A DNA stretch of 64,000 bases. Origin: Acanthaster planci (lineage: Eukaryota > Echinodermata > Asteroidea > Valvatida > Acanthasteridae). The stretch covers positions 7,120,297 to 7,184,296 of the forward strand of contig NW_019091362.1 of NCBI RefSeq assembly GCF_001949145.1, read 5' to 3'. The notes under the pieces are model-generated. The model saw only the letters and a program-made list of their open reading frames with translations, was not told the origin of the DNA and searched no databases. The first letter of the stretch is position 1; each line of letters begins with the position of its first letter. The position numbers were made by a program, and so were the translations under genes. Positions 1-27,180 of this stretch are shown here, one piece after another.

Positions 1-1862
1 CTTATTTCTTATCTCCATCAAGATGGTAAGGTTCATGATGTTGGTCAAATCACAGAGGAAAAGTTACCCTCAAAAAGCTTCAAATAACTGTGTTCTTTCC
101 TTTCCAAACTTAGAATACACCTACGTTCAATCAGTACCCAACTGAGAGTCGTCAATTATTCTACAAGATATCAGCTATGCCAAACAACACAAACATATTA
201 ACAAGCTACAAGTACCGTAGGCATAAAACCTGAGATTTAAGAATTGCCTGCCTCCTGGGTAAAATTTCCCATGCATAATTTTTTTTTTCAACATGATGCT
301 GTTGACTGCAGTAACCATCGCAACAAAGACTTGATCACAGAAGTTCCAAATAAACATGGCATACAATTCATCAACACCTGACAGTAAATGAGGACTGTTA
401 CTCAAGTCTAAGCGCTGGCCTAGCAGATGTCTGATATCTTATACAAGAGAATTTGTGAGAAAACGGTGATCCTCAAAGAGAGTTTCTGTAAGTGCCACTC
501 TAAAAAATAACAGATTTTGTTTACTAGTACACACTACTATATATTCTAGGTTCATCTCTGTATGCGACAGTATATACATCTTAAAATACTACTATACAAT
601 ATAGACATGTACTCATATGTGAGTTCCAATGGAGGGAAATACACTGCAGATATTCAAATGATTAACGAAATTACAAAATCTTGATATCTGTGGCTATTCA
701 ATTGATTGGGAGATATTGTTTTCAGACATTTTACCTCGAATTATCAAAATATCATTTAAAAGGGAACATAGTATTTACAGTGAGTGCGATGTTTCAGAGA
801 GGATGTAGCGAGTCAGAAACAAGCACCGCAGCAATGCTATTGAAATGAGGTGGTAAAAACGACTTCACATGTTTCAATTATGGAGTGAGACAAGTTCACA
901 CTAGAGTCTACACTGGAAAAATGCAGATTTCCCCCATGACACCAAAGTTGGGGCATTACTTTTCATGGTGACGGCATCCGTTTTAGAATAATGGCAGTGA
1001 TACAGGATACTGTCACAGTACGGGGAAGAATTGTTATCATCGTCAGTCATGCAGTGGTAATACATTTTTTTAAAAAGTCCAACTCCTAGATTTGAACCCA
1101 CACTAATCAAGACCTCAAAAAGTACATTTTAATCTACCCACATTCAACTTGGGGTTACATCAAACAAATCCTAACCCCCTGGCTATGTGGAATGAGCTCT
1201 CTCTTCTGTCAAGATTCCCCCAGGTTAAAGTTTCTGGAATGACTTCTGTTGACAAATTCTTACAGAAAATCTACTGTGGACAGTGGACAAGGCTAAAACT
1301 CACTGTGAGCCACTGCAGCCTTCCCTTGATGGATCCAAGGATATTAAGCCTCAACTTTCAACTGGAGTGGCCAATGAGCCGACTGGACAGAATTTCTTTA
1401 ATTACTCTGACTTCTCATAAGCTACATCCACATTACGAAGAATACCTGAAAAAACGGAAGGGAAATCTCACTTCGAACCTCCGCAAAAATACAATCCCCA
1501 GTTCTGGTATTTATTTTGTAAAACACCTTTTCCGTTCTACGGTGCAAGTTCTGCATCTAGACTTCACTACACAGGACTGGCAATGTCACTGTTGACCTAA
1601 AGTTCTGTAGTCAAGACACCCTCCAAGACTACATTTAGCCAATTAAGTCCTTTTTCTGCCAAGTTTCGGAGGGCATCTGACAAAGTTTCACAAGATGCAG
1701 GCCAAGAAAGTTGGCACTTCCATCCTACTCATTAAATGTTTCAGTTTGTGCATTCATAAGCAGAGGCTCACAGCAGGGTGCTTGGTCACATTCTTGAGTC
1801 AACTCCTCTACACAGACGGCCTTTATAACCTGGGCTGAAGCACAGCCACCAGTTGGCCTATG
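1..1862 (-). other. 3' UTR and downstream flank of MAP3K13
   Basis: No convincing exon on either strand. The 3' UTR of the kinase must begin at 1862. A minus-strand AATAAA (TTTATT on the plus strand at 1510-1515) lies about 350 nt past the stop and is a candidate polyadenylation signal; ATTAAA (TTTAAT at 1127-1132) is a second. The 148-codon plus-strand open frame at 1149-1595 has no recognisable domain and is probably chance. Confidence 0.45.
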
Positions 1863-15592
<13,730 letters not shown>

Positions 15593-16172
15593 AGAGGGTG
15601 TTTTGGGATCGGGGTTGCGACAAGAGTATAACTAAGAACACTTCTGGTGATGGAGAAAATGGGTAGATCTGTAGTGAAAGAAAGATAGGATGAAGAAATT
15701 AATGAAACTGCTCAGCTCTTACATGTAACTGTAGATGTGTCTGATACTGTAATTTGTGTACATACATGTACATGTATCATACATGTACACATCAGTACAC
15801 TGTACTACTGATCAAGAAATACTGACCTTGAGTGAGGAAATGGACTCTTGTAAGATAATAGGATGACACTTTTAATGGGTTAGGCTCAAAGGAAAAAATG
15901 CATTGTTTGCTCTACAGGAAGCAGTGAACACTGGCAATAATCAGTGAAGTGCTCACTGGCCTTGTGGATAAGAAGTACTTATCTTAATTTCTCTATGCAA
16001 TGTCAACTTACAGGTACCAGTATAAAATACCAGCTTATGTACATGTACATGTACCAATACTAGTGTAACAAAAGGTGACCTTAGAACAATTTAAGGAAAA
16101 AACAGGTGCATTACATGTACATGTACTGAACATCAAGAAGATTTTCAGCCATTTTTAAAAATGGTATGAGTA

Positions 16173-16356
16173 CAGTTGAACCTTGCTAATAAATAAGAGC
16201 ACTGTTGATACAAGATTCTGCTTCTAACAAGGAAACTTTCAGGTCCCAATCCTTTCTTTTTCATTTTTTTCATTCCTAATAATAAAAGATTGCTGTTATA
16301 AGAGGTACATGTAATAAGCCAAGTCCAAAGGACCTCTTATTAATGAGGTTTGACAG
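16173..16356. mobile_element. TA-flanked pogo/Tigger-like MITE, copy 1
   Basis: 184 bp bounded by TA on both sides. The left end begins CAGTTGAACCTTGCTAATAA and the right end, inverted, begins CTGTCAAACCTCATTAATAA (imperfect terminal inverted repeats). The interior is T-rich with a TTATAA-type motif, as in the copy at 41444-41619. Too short to code; non-autonomous. Confidence 0.7.
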
Positions 16357-16509
16357 TAATCATGCTGAAGTCATGAATATATCTGTACATGTCCATTTAC
16401 GAGAATGTATATATACATGTATAATAGATACAGTACCCACTATACACTGTTCATGTACATGTACTATCATGTGAAAATAAAAAAAGTGTGTGTAATTCAC
16501 AGTATGATG

Positions 16510-17470
16510 TCAGGCAGGCTACATGTACATGCATTGTGTTACCGGTACATGAATATTTGTACATGTGTGTGATATACCTAGTATCACATGAAAATGAACA
16601 ATCCCAGAACATCAGTACATGTACATGGACATGTGTACACTATACAAACGCAAAACATGTACGAAGTATGGTAGACATGTACATGTACCGGTACATTGTA
16701 CCCAGCGCTGTGTGACAATGAATGTACATGTACACAAACAGGCATGCACCATCAAAATTACTGCAGACAATAATTCCATAACCCCCAGCGATGCAGCACT
16801 GCCATCTGCTGGCCCCACGCTATCATATGTTCCCTTGGAGCTCTTGGGTTATTATCAGCAATTATTCACAATTAGCATTTGAAGAAGACAACAAGCAAAG
16901 CCCCTTGCAACCACATGCTTGCCTCAGGGCCCTGCAAGGAAAAAATGCACAACACTATTCTTAAATTAAAGGAGCTCATAAGATACCGGGTATGCATTGT
17001 ACTGTACATGTACAATTGCTAATTTACAATTTCTAGCCATGAATACAGTGTGCATGTTCAAGAAGCTATACATTTTTAGCAGGCCGAAAATTTAAGTGGT
17101 TCCTGACTGCAAAATCTACAGTACAAGAACATGTACATACATGTACACCTGCATGAGATTTTAAAAGTACACCTTTTTTTTTAAGTCGCATAACCTGTTT
17201 TGGAAATGTACATCTGCACTTCACAGATTCATCAATAGATGAGCACTACACGTATAAATACATGTATAATTATAATCCATTGATTTTTCAGAGTAAAAAT
17301 TTATAAGATGTATACATGTATGTACATGTATACATGGGCATGTACATGTACATCTACCAGTATGTGCTGTACCAGTATACTACACATGTACATGTACACA
17401 TGTAGGTGTAACATGCAGAATGTGCATACATGTACATGTACATGTACTCGTACTGGTACATGTAATATAA
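16510..17470. repeat. Dense TACATG-type cluster
   Basis: About 1 kb in which tacatgtacatg-like tracts occur every few tens of bases, including three-unit perfect arrays near 17428-17446 and variants such as taccggtac and taccagta. All units are palindromic or nearly so and could fold on themselves. Confidence 0.85.
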
Positions 17471-18199
17471 ATGCAGGGCATGTTGTCCATGTGTTACCTG
17501 GATGTCCAATTAATAGGCACGATGAGTGATGCTAATTAGGGAGCAAACTATTACTGCAGAGTAAATACCGTACATCAATGTATACATGTATATATCTTAA
17601 AAATCCCAAACATAAAAGGGTTTTTAAGACAAGTGTCAATTAGCTCCGACTATGTCCACAACAGCACATCCATGCCTCATCTTGCCATGTTCCTGCTTTC
17701 ACACTCCGTGCCGTGTCTATGATGATTATGAATGATGCGCTGCAGGGTATTAGCCATGGGCAGAATTTGTAACTGAACCAGTCTCATGTGAATTCTGCAC
17801 AGTGTGCAGTTGAGACAGCATAGCCCTAAATGTTTGTAAGACAATGCTATCCATACGCACATAGCAGATGAACATCTTGACACCATCTTCCGAAATACTC
17901 CTTGCAAACTGAGGAGGACCCTGGCAGGTCCTTGAATGTATCCCTGAGACTAGTGAGAGTCCTCCCTGGCATGTCAAAGGTGTACATGTATGTACACACA
18001 CACTGCAAGTTATATAAGTTGTCAGAGGCAATAACCTGGAAAAGACGACTGTTACAATAGTAATTTTTCCAGGCAAATGAAGCCTGAAATGACCAGAATG
18101 TATGGACATAGTGTGTTCATAACCCCTCTTGGCTTTTTTTAAAACTGAACTTGTAACAAGTGGATGCACTGTACCGTATGTGCATTACCCTGTTCAAAT

Positions 18200-18560
18200 G
18201 TAAAACCTGGTCAAATCTTGGCGGGTAAACATGCTGAACAACCCTCCCATCAGCCCAGATCAACACTGCTCCCAAAGAAATATAAACCCCCACAAGACTT
18301 CGGCCGTGTTACGACCGAGGTTATTCAGTCACGGGGGTGCCTCGGAGATTTGGACACTCTTCCGGTTGAGGGAAGAACAAGAAAACAGGAAAAGCGTGTG
18401 GCTGGCGTTCGGACCTGGCAGCGCAAACTCTCCGTGAATACCAATCAACACAACATCAGACATGGCGGCACCAATGAAAGCTCGGGTAGAGGCTTGAGAA
18501 TAGCCTCACCAATCACTATTAAAGGGGCCTGCATCGTGAACTGTACCGGTACCGTTATGT
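18200..18560 (-). promoter_or_regulatory. CpG-rich candidate promoter / first exon of MAP3K13
   Basis: A 360-bp stretch with clearly raised CpG frequency in an otherwise CpG-poor, TACATG-rich area. It contains three CCAAT boxes (18441, 18471, 18509) and, on the minus strand, a gccgccatg core. It lies 2.6 kb upstream of the first coding exon, a reasonable place for a 5' UTR exon. No transcript evidence; strand is inferred from the gene. Confidence 0.4.
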
Positions 18561-21160
18561 GGGCGTAGGGCATCATATAGGGAATAAACAATCAAGTACA
18601 TGTATCAGGATGTGCAGCCAACATGAAACGGTACGAGAGCAAATATGCACCAATGGTATGCATGGCTCGACTGCTCAAATTAAAAACCTGTTATGTTTAT
18701 ATTTACAATAGGATTTAACTGTCCAAATCACGCCATCAATAATTCTTTCATTTTGAACAGTGTTGAGTCAAGCTAAGCAACAGTTTGCTCAAGCGCAAAT
18801 TCATTGCCGTGCTGATGGCTTGTGAAATGTGAGGATTACATGTAATTTATTCTTAAGTGTGGACAGCGCAGTCATACATGTATGTGTACATGTCGGTGGG
18901 AAAAACAGGATGATGCACACAATTTATTTTCCATAATCAATTCTACGTGTGAGCGTCATATGGTACCGTAGTTTAAGTGTGAGGAACCGGAAGATGGGAT
19001 TGAAGATGCAGTGAAGCAGGCTGGAGACGATCAGTGATATGGGGATACCGCAAACAGCTGTCATGGAATGGGGACTGATTTCCAGATGACTGGCAGATTG
19101 CACACAGGACGTACAATCTCCTCTTAAAACAAGTTTAAAAATAAGTAATCAAGGCTTGATGTTCTCAATGTTATTACTCCTCCCTCACAAGAAAAATCTT
19201 AAAAAACAAGAATAAGAGCAAAACCAGAAAAAAAAACACACGTAAACCAACATCTGAAATTCAAAAACTCAATTTTGATTACAATAATTCAGCACGTACA
19301 CATGTGCATGTACAGGTACATGTACGTCATCCAGTGGCGGGGGGGTGGGATGCCCTCAAACATATTAGCTCTTTTTGTTTACCTTCTTTTATTTTGGGGG
19401 ATAACTGAGAGCACCCGCAATTTAGAGAAATGGTTTTAAGCCCCCTCCCCTCCAGATACTACATGTACTGGTACCTTCCTTTAGAGGGAGGTGTTTAAGA
19501 CTCTTTTGCAAATGAACATTACAGCACACAATTACAACATGAACGTGTAAGGAGGGTGCATCTGAGTGGTCAATGTGAAAGTCGAGACTGATTCGCAGCT
19601 GAAGACCCTTTCATGTAACTGTTCTTTCCTGCAAAAACTGTGCTACGGAGAAACATGATATTCCTTTGAATTTAGTACTGGTAGTTCGTTTTTTAATGTT
19701 TGATACCATTGGAAAATGGCACAATTAATGGATAAGCTGAGTTTTAGTAAGCACCCCGGCAGAGTGCCACTCTCTCGCCCATAAACATCGGGGGGACAGT
19801 AAGTTCCTTCCTTCATGATGAAATTGCTATGCCACAATATGACATGAATATACATGTACATGTACATCACCCCAACGTGCACAGAACCCTGATGCATCAT
19901 TCATACAAGTTCTGGCAATGGCTATTTCTTAACGTCTTGACGATTTTGCCGAGTGTCTTATAATGCAAAAAGTACACACACGCGTACCAGGTAAAATTAA
20001 CTCATGTTGAAGTCACGAAACAATGTTCAAGCTGTGCTTTCTGGCCGTCAAAGCTCCTGCTGTGCTGTGCGTGCAATAACAAATGGGCTCGGTACCCAGA
20101 CACAAAGGTATTTTACAGTTCATTTGTGTACGCATTTTCCCTTGTGTGGAAAGGTGCTCCACTAAATGTACAGCGTGCTTACTGCACGCGAGTTTGTACA
20201 CGTACGTGTACTGTACATGTTTGTAACGGTGCCAAAAATAAAATCATTGTACACCGCATAGCTGTTTACTTCTTACCACTTTTATGAGCTTTTGTGAAGA
20301 GGAAAACAACAAATCCAAGGTCAAATTGCTGACTGCTTTTCTTGGCCACGAAAAACAGATACTTTTATTTTCGTGTTTCTGGTTGCATCTCAGCAACTGC
20401 GATTAATTTTTAAAAAAAGTGCGTAGCAACTTGGCTGAAAAGGCATTACGAATTGCGATGCGATACCAGGAAAATTTTTCCCTGCCCTGATACACCACAC
20501 GTGTACATGTATAATGTGCTCGTACACTACATACATGTACAGCATAAATCTGTAGCATATTGCAATACACACGTACACTGTACACGTTGTGCGCAAAGTT
20601 TGCAACAAAATGCTATTCAAATGAATAAATGCAGCTTGCAACTTTGATCAAAACCACATCATCTCCTTGACCCTTTAAGGTGAAGAAAGTAAATTAAACC
20701 TTCTCTGTCCTCTGAAGGTTCCAACTGCTTGCAGGACTGAACTCTTGTGCTAAGCTGGCCAGGCCGCTACTGCGACTCCTCAAGGAAGGCTTAACAACGA
20801 CACTAGAGACGGCCTGGCACCAGCGATACTAATAGTAATGCACCGCAGGGCTCTGCCCCTGCCAGTAACTTGTGTGCCTGTGCTGTACGCATGCTTTCAG
20901 CGCCTGCTTTCTTGCTCAAGATTAAATATGCTTCCCACTCCCCTCGGGGAGGGGGGACAAGGGAGTGTACATGTATTTCAGGCTTGGGACTGAACAATTA
21001 TGAGGTAAACAGCACCATACTGCTAATGTACAGAATGTCTGTAGTTTGGCAATAAGTAAATGTAGCTTGGTCATTAAATATGCATCAGTAATTCTTACAC
21101 CTCCCCCAACAAAAATTCCAACTGGTAACTACCCATTCTTTATTTAAGGTAGCTGAAAAT

Positions 21161-21180
21161 ACATGTACATGTACATGTAG
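21161..21180. repeat. Perfect three-unit TACATG array
   Basis: Perfect ACATGT/TACATG array followed by two gttacatgta repeats and an ATA-rich stretch. A representative of the many dispersed arrays; another is at 31939-31957. Confidence 0.9.
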
Positions 21181-24100
21181 TTACATGTAGTTACATATAA
21201 ATATATAAACATATAAATGTACCTGTACAAACCAATTTTTCTTGAAGGCAGGAAGATTCTGGTACAGCAAGGACAATTTGGAGGATTAAAAACTGGTATG
21301 CTGTTTCACAGTTCGTACATTCGAAGTCATTCTGCATGAGCATTTACTGCAGTAGTTGATTGTGTGCAGAGGCTGTTTTATTCCGGATTTCTGCCGAAAC
21401 ACTTCCTAAAACTAATTATCAGCAGACTTCAAAGCCCACCGGAGAAAAATGTTCATTCTCTCTCCTCTACACTTACCAATACCAGTACATGCACTAGTAA
21501 GATCTCAAAAACATCTCACAGCAGTTTTATAGATTATTGAATACCAGTACGTGTACAGGTAACATGTGCAAGTACAGTACATGTACATGTCTGGCAAAAT
21601 CCCAAGTTAAAATTTAAACCCCCTAAAACATAAAGATAATCAAGACAAGTCCAACTCTACACAATCGGATGTACATTGTGTGCTCCCACATGCTTAAATA
21701 TTGGTACATGTTTTAAATCTGCTTTCCTTGTACTGGTACAATGTACATGTACACGTACATGCATGTGGGCACACTGCATTAAAAATAATAATGGTACTGT
21801 ACACACTGTACCAATAGCAATATACTGTATTCACATATCATTGTATGGGTGTTGGTACTGCTTACTATGTATTAAACCCTATCCTAATAGATTTTCTTCT
21901 TTGCAGTACATGTTCACTAAGTACTGTACGTAGAACTGAAATGCGTATTTTGTGTTCTGAAAGACTTCAGATTTAATTACTAAATGAAAAAAAATAGATT
22001 GCTTATCCTTGCCAGTTACTAGTTAAAAACAATGTTAATTATGAATACAACTTTTACAATAGAAAATAGTACTGAGCTGATGCGCTTGAATGACTGCAAA
22101 CAGGCTTGTACATGTACACTCCTAAAAGGCATCCATAAATACACTACTGCACACACACAGTGCATGAATATCCCACAGGTACATAAGAATTATCATTTTC
22201 TCAACATCAATATGTAGGTTATTTCAACAGATCCGGCCAGTGATGAAGATTACAGACAAGCCAAAGATACATATCACTACACACTGTGGCCTGTTGCCCT
22301 CTGCATCCTCTTTCCGGCTAATGTAAACCACACCAGAGATGCTGACATATCAGATGACATCTTCTTGGTTTTATCGGCAGTGTACCAACTCATCCATGCA
22401 GAGCCGTGCATCTCAACAGTTACTGACTAATTTATGAGGATGCTGAGTAAAGACTTCTTAGACTTGTGCAAGGCCAGTACGTGCACACAATGGAAACTGC
22501 AAATTACGAAGATCAAGAGTGAGAAACCGGCATACTGTACTGGTACCGGGTATATTGACTTTCTCAATTAAATTTGCAATAACTAGTTGATAAGACTTGA
22601 AGATTTTCATGGTGAAAGAACTACATGTATATGAGTAACTAGAACTATATGAGTAAAACGACTCTGGTTACACCATGGATAAATCTCTTTCTTGAGTATG
22701 TGTGGTTCTGAGAAGAACTAACTGTACATACATTTACATACCGCTATGGACGGAAGGGAGGCAATTTTCAAACTTGGTCCCAGTAATTCAAACAATGTGC
22801 ACTGGTGTACATGTAAATGTTCTACTAAGAGTCCTGCAATACTGACCCAAATTCCCAATGACCATACCAACAGTGGTTAAAGGTTAATGTGCATTTGTGA
22901 TCATGCCAAGGCACTAGGCGGGCGCACCATGCACAATCCCACAGAATGGACGGTGGAAATCTTCTTTTATTTAGGCATGGGTTCTCTTTTCAACTTTGTT
23001 GGATTTTGCTGCAGGTGTACATGTACATGTTTGAGCAGAACAGAGATCTGATACAAACTGTGAATAAATTCCTCTTTCTGAGACAGACCCTGACATTTAT
23101 TCAGAGAAAAAAATGTAAAGAAGCCTCATGTGAGTGCAGCAAAGACAAAGTTAAAAACCATCTTCATAACATATTGGTACATGTACTGTAGCATGATCCA
23201 TCTCACAGGTTCTTTGCTAGTAGCATATTTAGAACAGACGGCAATTGGGTGAATATCATCATGACTAGCACTAGGGCAAACAGTGAGAAACACGGTATCA
23301 TCATCCCTGCCTGTCAAAAATGGACCTTCAACTCCCAGAGGACGTGGGATGGAATTTCTGAACAGGCAATGATTAATTTATGAAGAACGGTGTCAAGAAT
23401 TAAACAAAAAAAAAGGGCTCTAGATTTGCGCAAGTCTAGGTGGCCGGTTTATTGGAATGCTTGTCAGTGGCCGCACCATCAGTGGCTCTCATCATAATAT
23501 GGTATGAATCAGAATGAGTGAGCCACGAATTAGGCCAGATTGAAGTGCAGCAACTAAAGTGCTCAACATCAATGTTGTACTTTGGAAAACTGTTAATTAC
23601 AATGTACCACCATCCATTTCAAGCTGAATCTTCAGTGTGATTAATTCAATCATAATCATTAATGTTCTTATACGCACAACATGCATGTACATAAAAATTC
23701 ATGAATATGGTGCTGTACATTACATGTCAAAGTACTGTCAAAATGGTTTCAACCATAACGGTACTGGTACAATGCACCTGTTTTGTACATTACATGTTCT
23801 TATGCTAATTTTCACATGGAATAACACTTACGAAAATGAAGAAAGGGAAGGAGAATTCTAAGAGGGCAACTTTGTTGAATTTTAATTTGATGCATCAGAC
23901 ACCAAGTACAAGAGTCCGCGTACATTGTGCACTGCTGACGATGGAAGATTACAACACAAAATTATCAAGAGGAGCATTGTTGTTTCATCAGATACAGTGT
24001 GGTACCTCCCTGTGTGTACAGTACATGTACATTTTGCATACATGTACACACACATGTCCTGGTATGTACATGTCTGTACAGAAACTGGATTATCATCCAA

Positions 24101-26989
24101 ATTCTGGTCTGGACTTGAAATCAATCAGTGTCTTCAGCTAAAGTTTCTGGATTAATTTGGGGTGATCTACCATACATGTACATGTACTGTACATGTAGCG
24201 TGTACCCTGAAAAGATGTTGAATATTACAAAAGGTCACCAACTGTTCATGTTGCTGACAGGAAAAAAAAAGGAATTCGGTCCATCAAAATAAGTTTTTGT
24301 GTGCTGATTATATTTTGAATGACATCAAAACACACAGTACTTATTCCTTTATGTACATGTACACTGTACGACACTGCCAAAAGGAAATGACCGTTTTTAT
24401 ATACTGGTACTTTGGGCATTGTTCATTAACCTAATGACTGTTACAGATCATTAAATGCTAAGAGTAAGAGATCTGTGGCTTGCCTTGATTCTTTGCCACA
24501 GAGGGATCTGATCAACATTCTGCGGTTTCCATTATGCTGATGACCTATCTATGAGGTGAATAATGCCAGAAGTTACGACTATTATCAGTGAATGGCTTTG
24601 ACAAGGATGAATGAGACATCAGTTACCGTGACCCGTTTCAATGGCTGAATTCATGTGAAGTGAAAAAAAAATCACAGGCAACTAAATGTAAATTACTGCA
24701 TCTTTAACGGAGAAAAAAGTTGATGTCCATAAGAATACACACTAGTACATGTACATGTATATGTACACGTATGCATGCAAATTATTTATGTACATGTCCT
24801 GGTAAAAACATGTAGACTAATCTGAAGAGATGATACATGTATAACTGCAGTGGCCATGGTGGCACTGCACTCACGAGTTCATTTTTAAGCTTGACGAGTG
24901 CTTGCATTTCACAAATCACAACATCCTAGTGGTCGAGGCATGTAATAATGTGCATATGTACGACCGGTACCTGTCCATAAATATTGTGTCACTGCAGTTA
25001 TTATGACTTCTACCGGTCACTGTGGTTGCCGGAACAATGTACATGTATGTAGAGTACATGTACATGTACACGTACATTACAAAACCACTTCTGAAAGAAA
25101 TTTGTTAAACATAGAAAATGAACAGCAAATAATGATACACGCAGTAGTAATCATGCAAAATAAGGCCAAATTTTATGTACTTAAAGTACATGTTGGTGCA
25201 TCATTCGTGTTACACAGTTGGGATAAAGTATGCAAAATGTTACCTTAAATTATAAACAAAAACTGGTCATTCTGATGTGCCATACACTGTCATCCGTTAG
25301 GCGAATGTACAGCTGTACATGTACAGAACCTGTACCTTACCACCAGTTGTACATGTACGTCAATACATGTACCGGTATGTATACTGCAAAAAGCATGAAC
25401 TGACTTACATGAATCTACTTTCTGGTACCCATGTACTCTCAGTTCTGTAGAACGACGAACTGTCAAAATCAGACAGGTACATGTTATTTAATTCTCATCA
25501 TGTAGTACACTCGGCACACTCTTTGCTATTATGCAAATTAGGTCACCGCTTTACACGTACTCTTCACCTGAATTTACATTGTCGTTCCCATCCAGATGTG
25601 CTACAGATTTATATTACATACTAACAAAGTGTTTGTCTATGATGACATCATCACTGAATGTTGCCCAAGAACTTGTACCAGCCACTGACATGTGCATGTA
25701 GTCAGAGGCACTTGGCCAATGCCTTTCCAGGGGAAGTAATTTTATTACTAAGTACATAAACTGATGTGCTGACAACATCATATAATTGGTTTTACAGTTG
25801 GGCAGGCTTTGACTGTGCTCTTTTGTCAGTTTCCCGTACCAGTGCAATTCTTGACTTCTCAAAGGCAAACTTTCACAAAAAACAGCGCTCAGGACTTATT
25901 ACCAGTTTCATTTTCTTTTGACCTCCACACAAAAAACAGCTTCAGTTTCCATCTCCGGAAGGAGGCTTCTTTCAATTCCCATTGTGTGGCCTGCTTCCTC
26001 GGGATTTAACAAATTGTCCGTCAGGAAAAATCCCTTTTATAAACATCCACAGAAATCGGCATTCTTTGTTGTTCTACTACCTTACCAACCCACCGGAAGG
26101 TCTTATGACAACAAAAGCCCCAGCAAGGTGGAGAAAAACAAGGTCCATCAATCAATGAAATAGGAACTTTAGGGTTGGCAACCTGAATTTGGTGGCCCCC
26201 AATGCAACACAAAGCTGCACAATACATGTAGATGATGACATCATACTAATGAGGTAATACCGGTAGGTTATTCCCCACTTCTTTGTGAACAGCATTTTCT
26301 ACACAAAACCAGCTCTTCTTTCACAAACAACTATTGGCCAGGTTTCTATTTTGGTAATGACTGGAGTGGTGTGATCTTACAGAAGAGGGGATGATTAAAC
26401 CGATTAGACCACAGAGTGGCACACTGATGGACCAATGTCTGTTGAGGTGTTGACAACTTAAGTAAAGTGGTACATGTAGGTTACCAAGGAAGAGCAGATG
26501 ATGGGAAAAACACCACAAGAATGATTGACAGGACAATGGAAGCTAAGAGAGTTAAAAACAAACAGGATACATGTACCTGTACCAATGTTTTGAAGGAAGT
26601 GGCAAAGTTTTGACAGGATGTCCCTAGGACACCTGAGATCATACACTTGTTTTTTAAGGTCATGAAATAGTGAATTACTAATACAGACAAACTTTGCACC
26701 ATTTGTAAGGCAATACCTCACTCAACTTCACCACATTTGAAAACATTACAATTAATATCTATTAGTGATCTGTCCTTTGTTGAAAAAGGACCCACTTCCC
26801 AATTACCTGATAGTAATTAATACCAGTAAGCTATGTTATCTGTCAAATTACTTTACACTTGTACCGCTAAGTTGTAATTTAGTCTTCAATATCTTCTCAG
26901 GAAAATTACTTTAAAACTTTTGGTGTACACCTTTTAGACCACTTCTACGGAAGGTTCTTTGGATATTCAAAGTACAAATTTTCGCGTAG

Positions 26990-27180
26990 ATGTACACATG
27001 TACGCTGTAAGTACATGTACTAGTATGTACCGGTACATGTACCGTATTAGTACATGTACATGTACTGTACATACTTTGTACATACATGTACATACTTAGA
27101 ACATGTACATGTGTGCATACTTACATGTAGTACATGTACAGTACATGTACATTATTAGTACATGTACACGTACATCCAGA
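26990..27180. repeat. Most compact TACATG-type block
   Basis: Almost every base of about 190 bp belongs to a TACATG, GTACAT, TACCGG or TACACG unit. The whole block is quasi-palindromic at many scales, so it could extrude cruciforms or fold as RNA. Confidence 0.88.

Noticed and set aside
1149-1595. 148-codon plus-strand open frame opposite the kinase 3' UTR
   Set aside because: No domain, no splice signals of note; probably chance.
16488-17529. Many open frames reading as Met/Tyr/Thr/Cys-rich peptides
   Set aside because: They are direct translations of TACATG tracts in different frames; no domain, no splice context.
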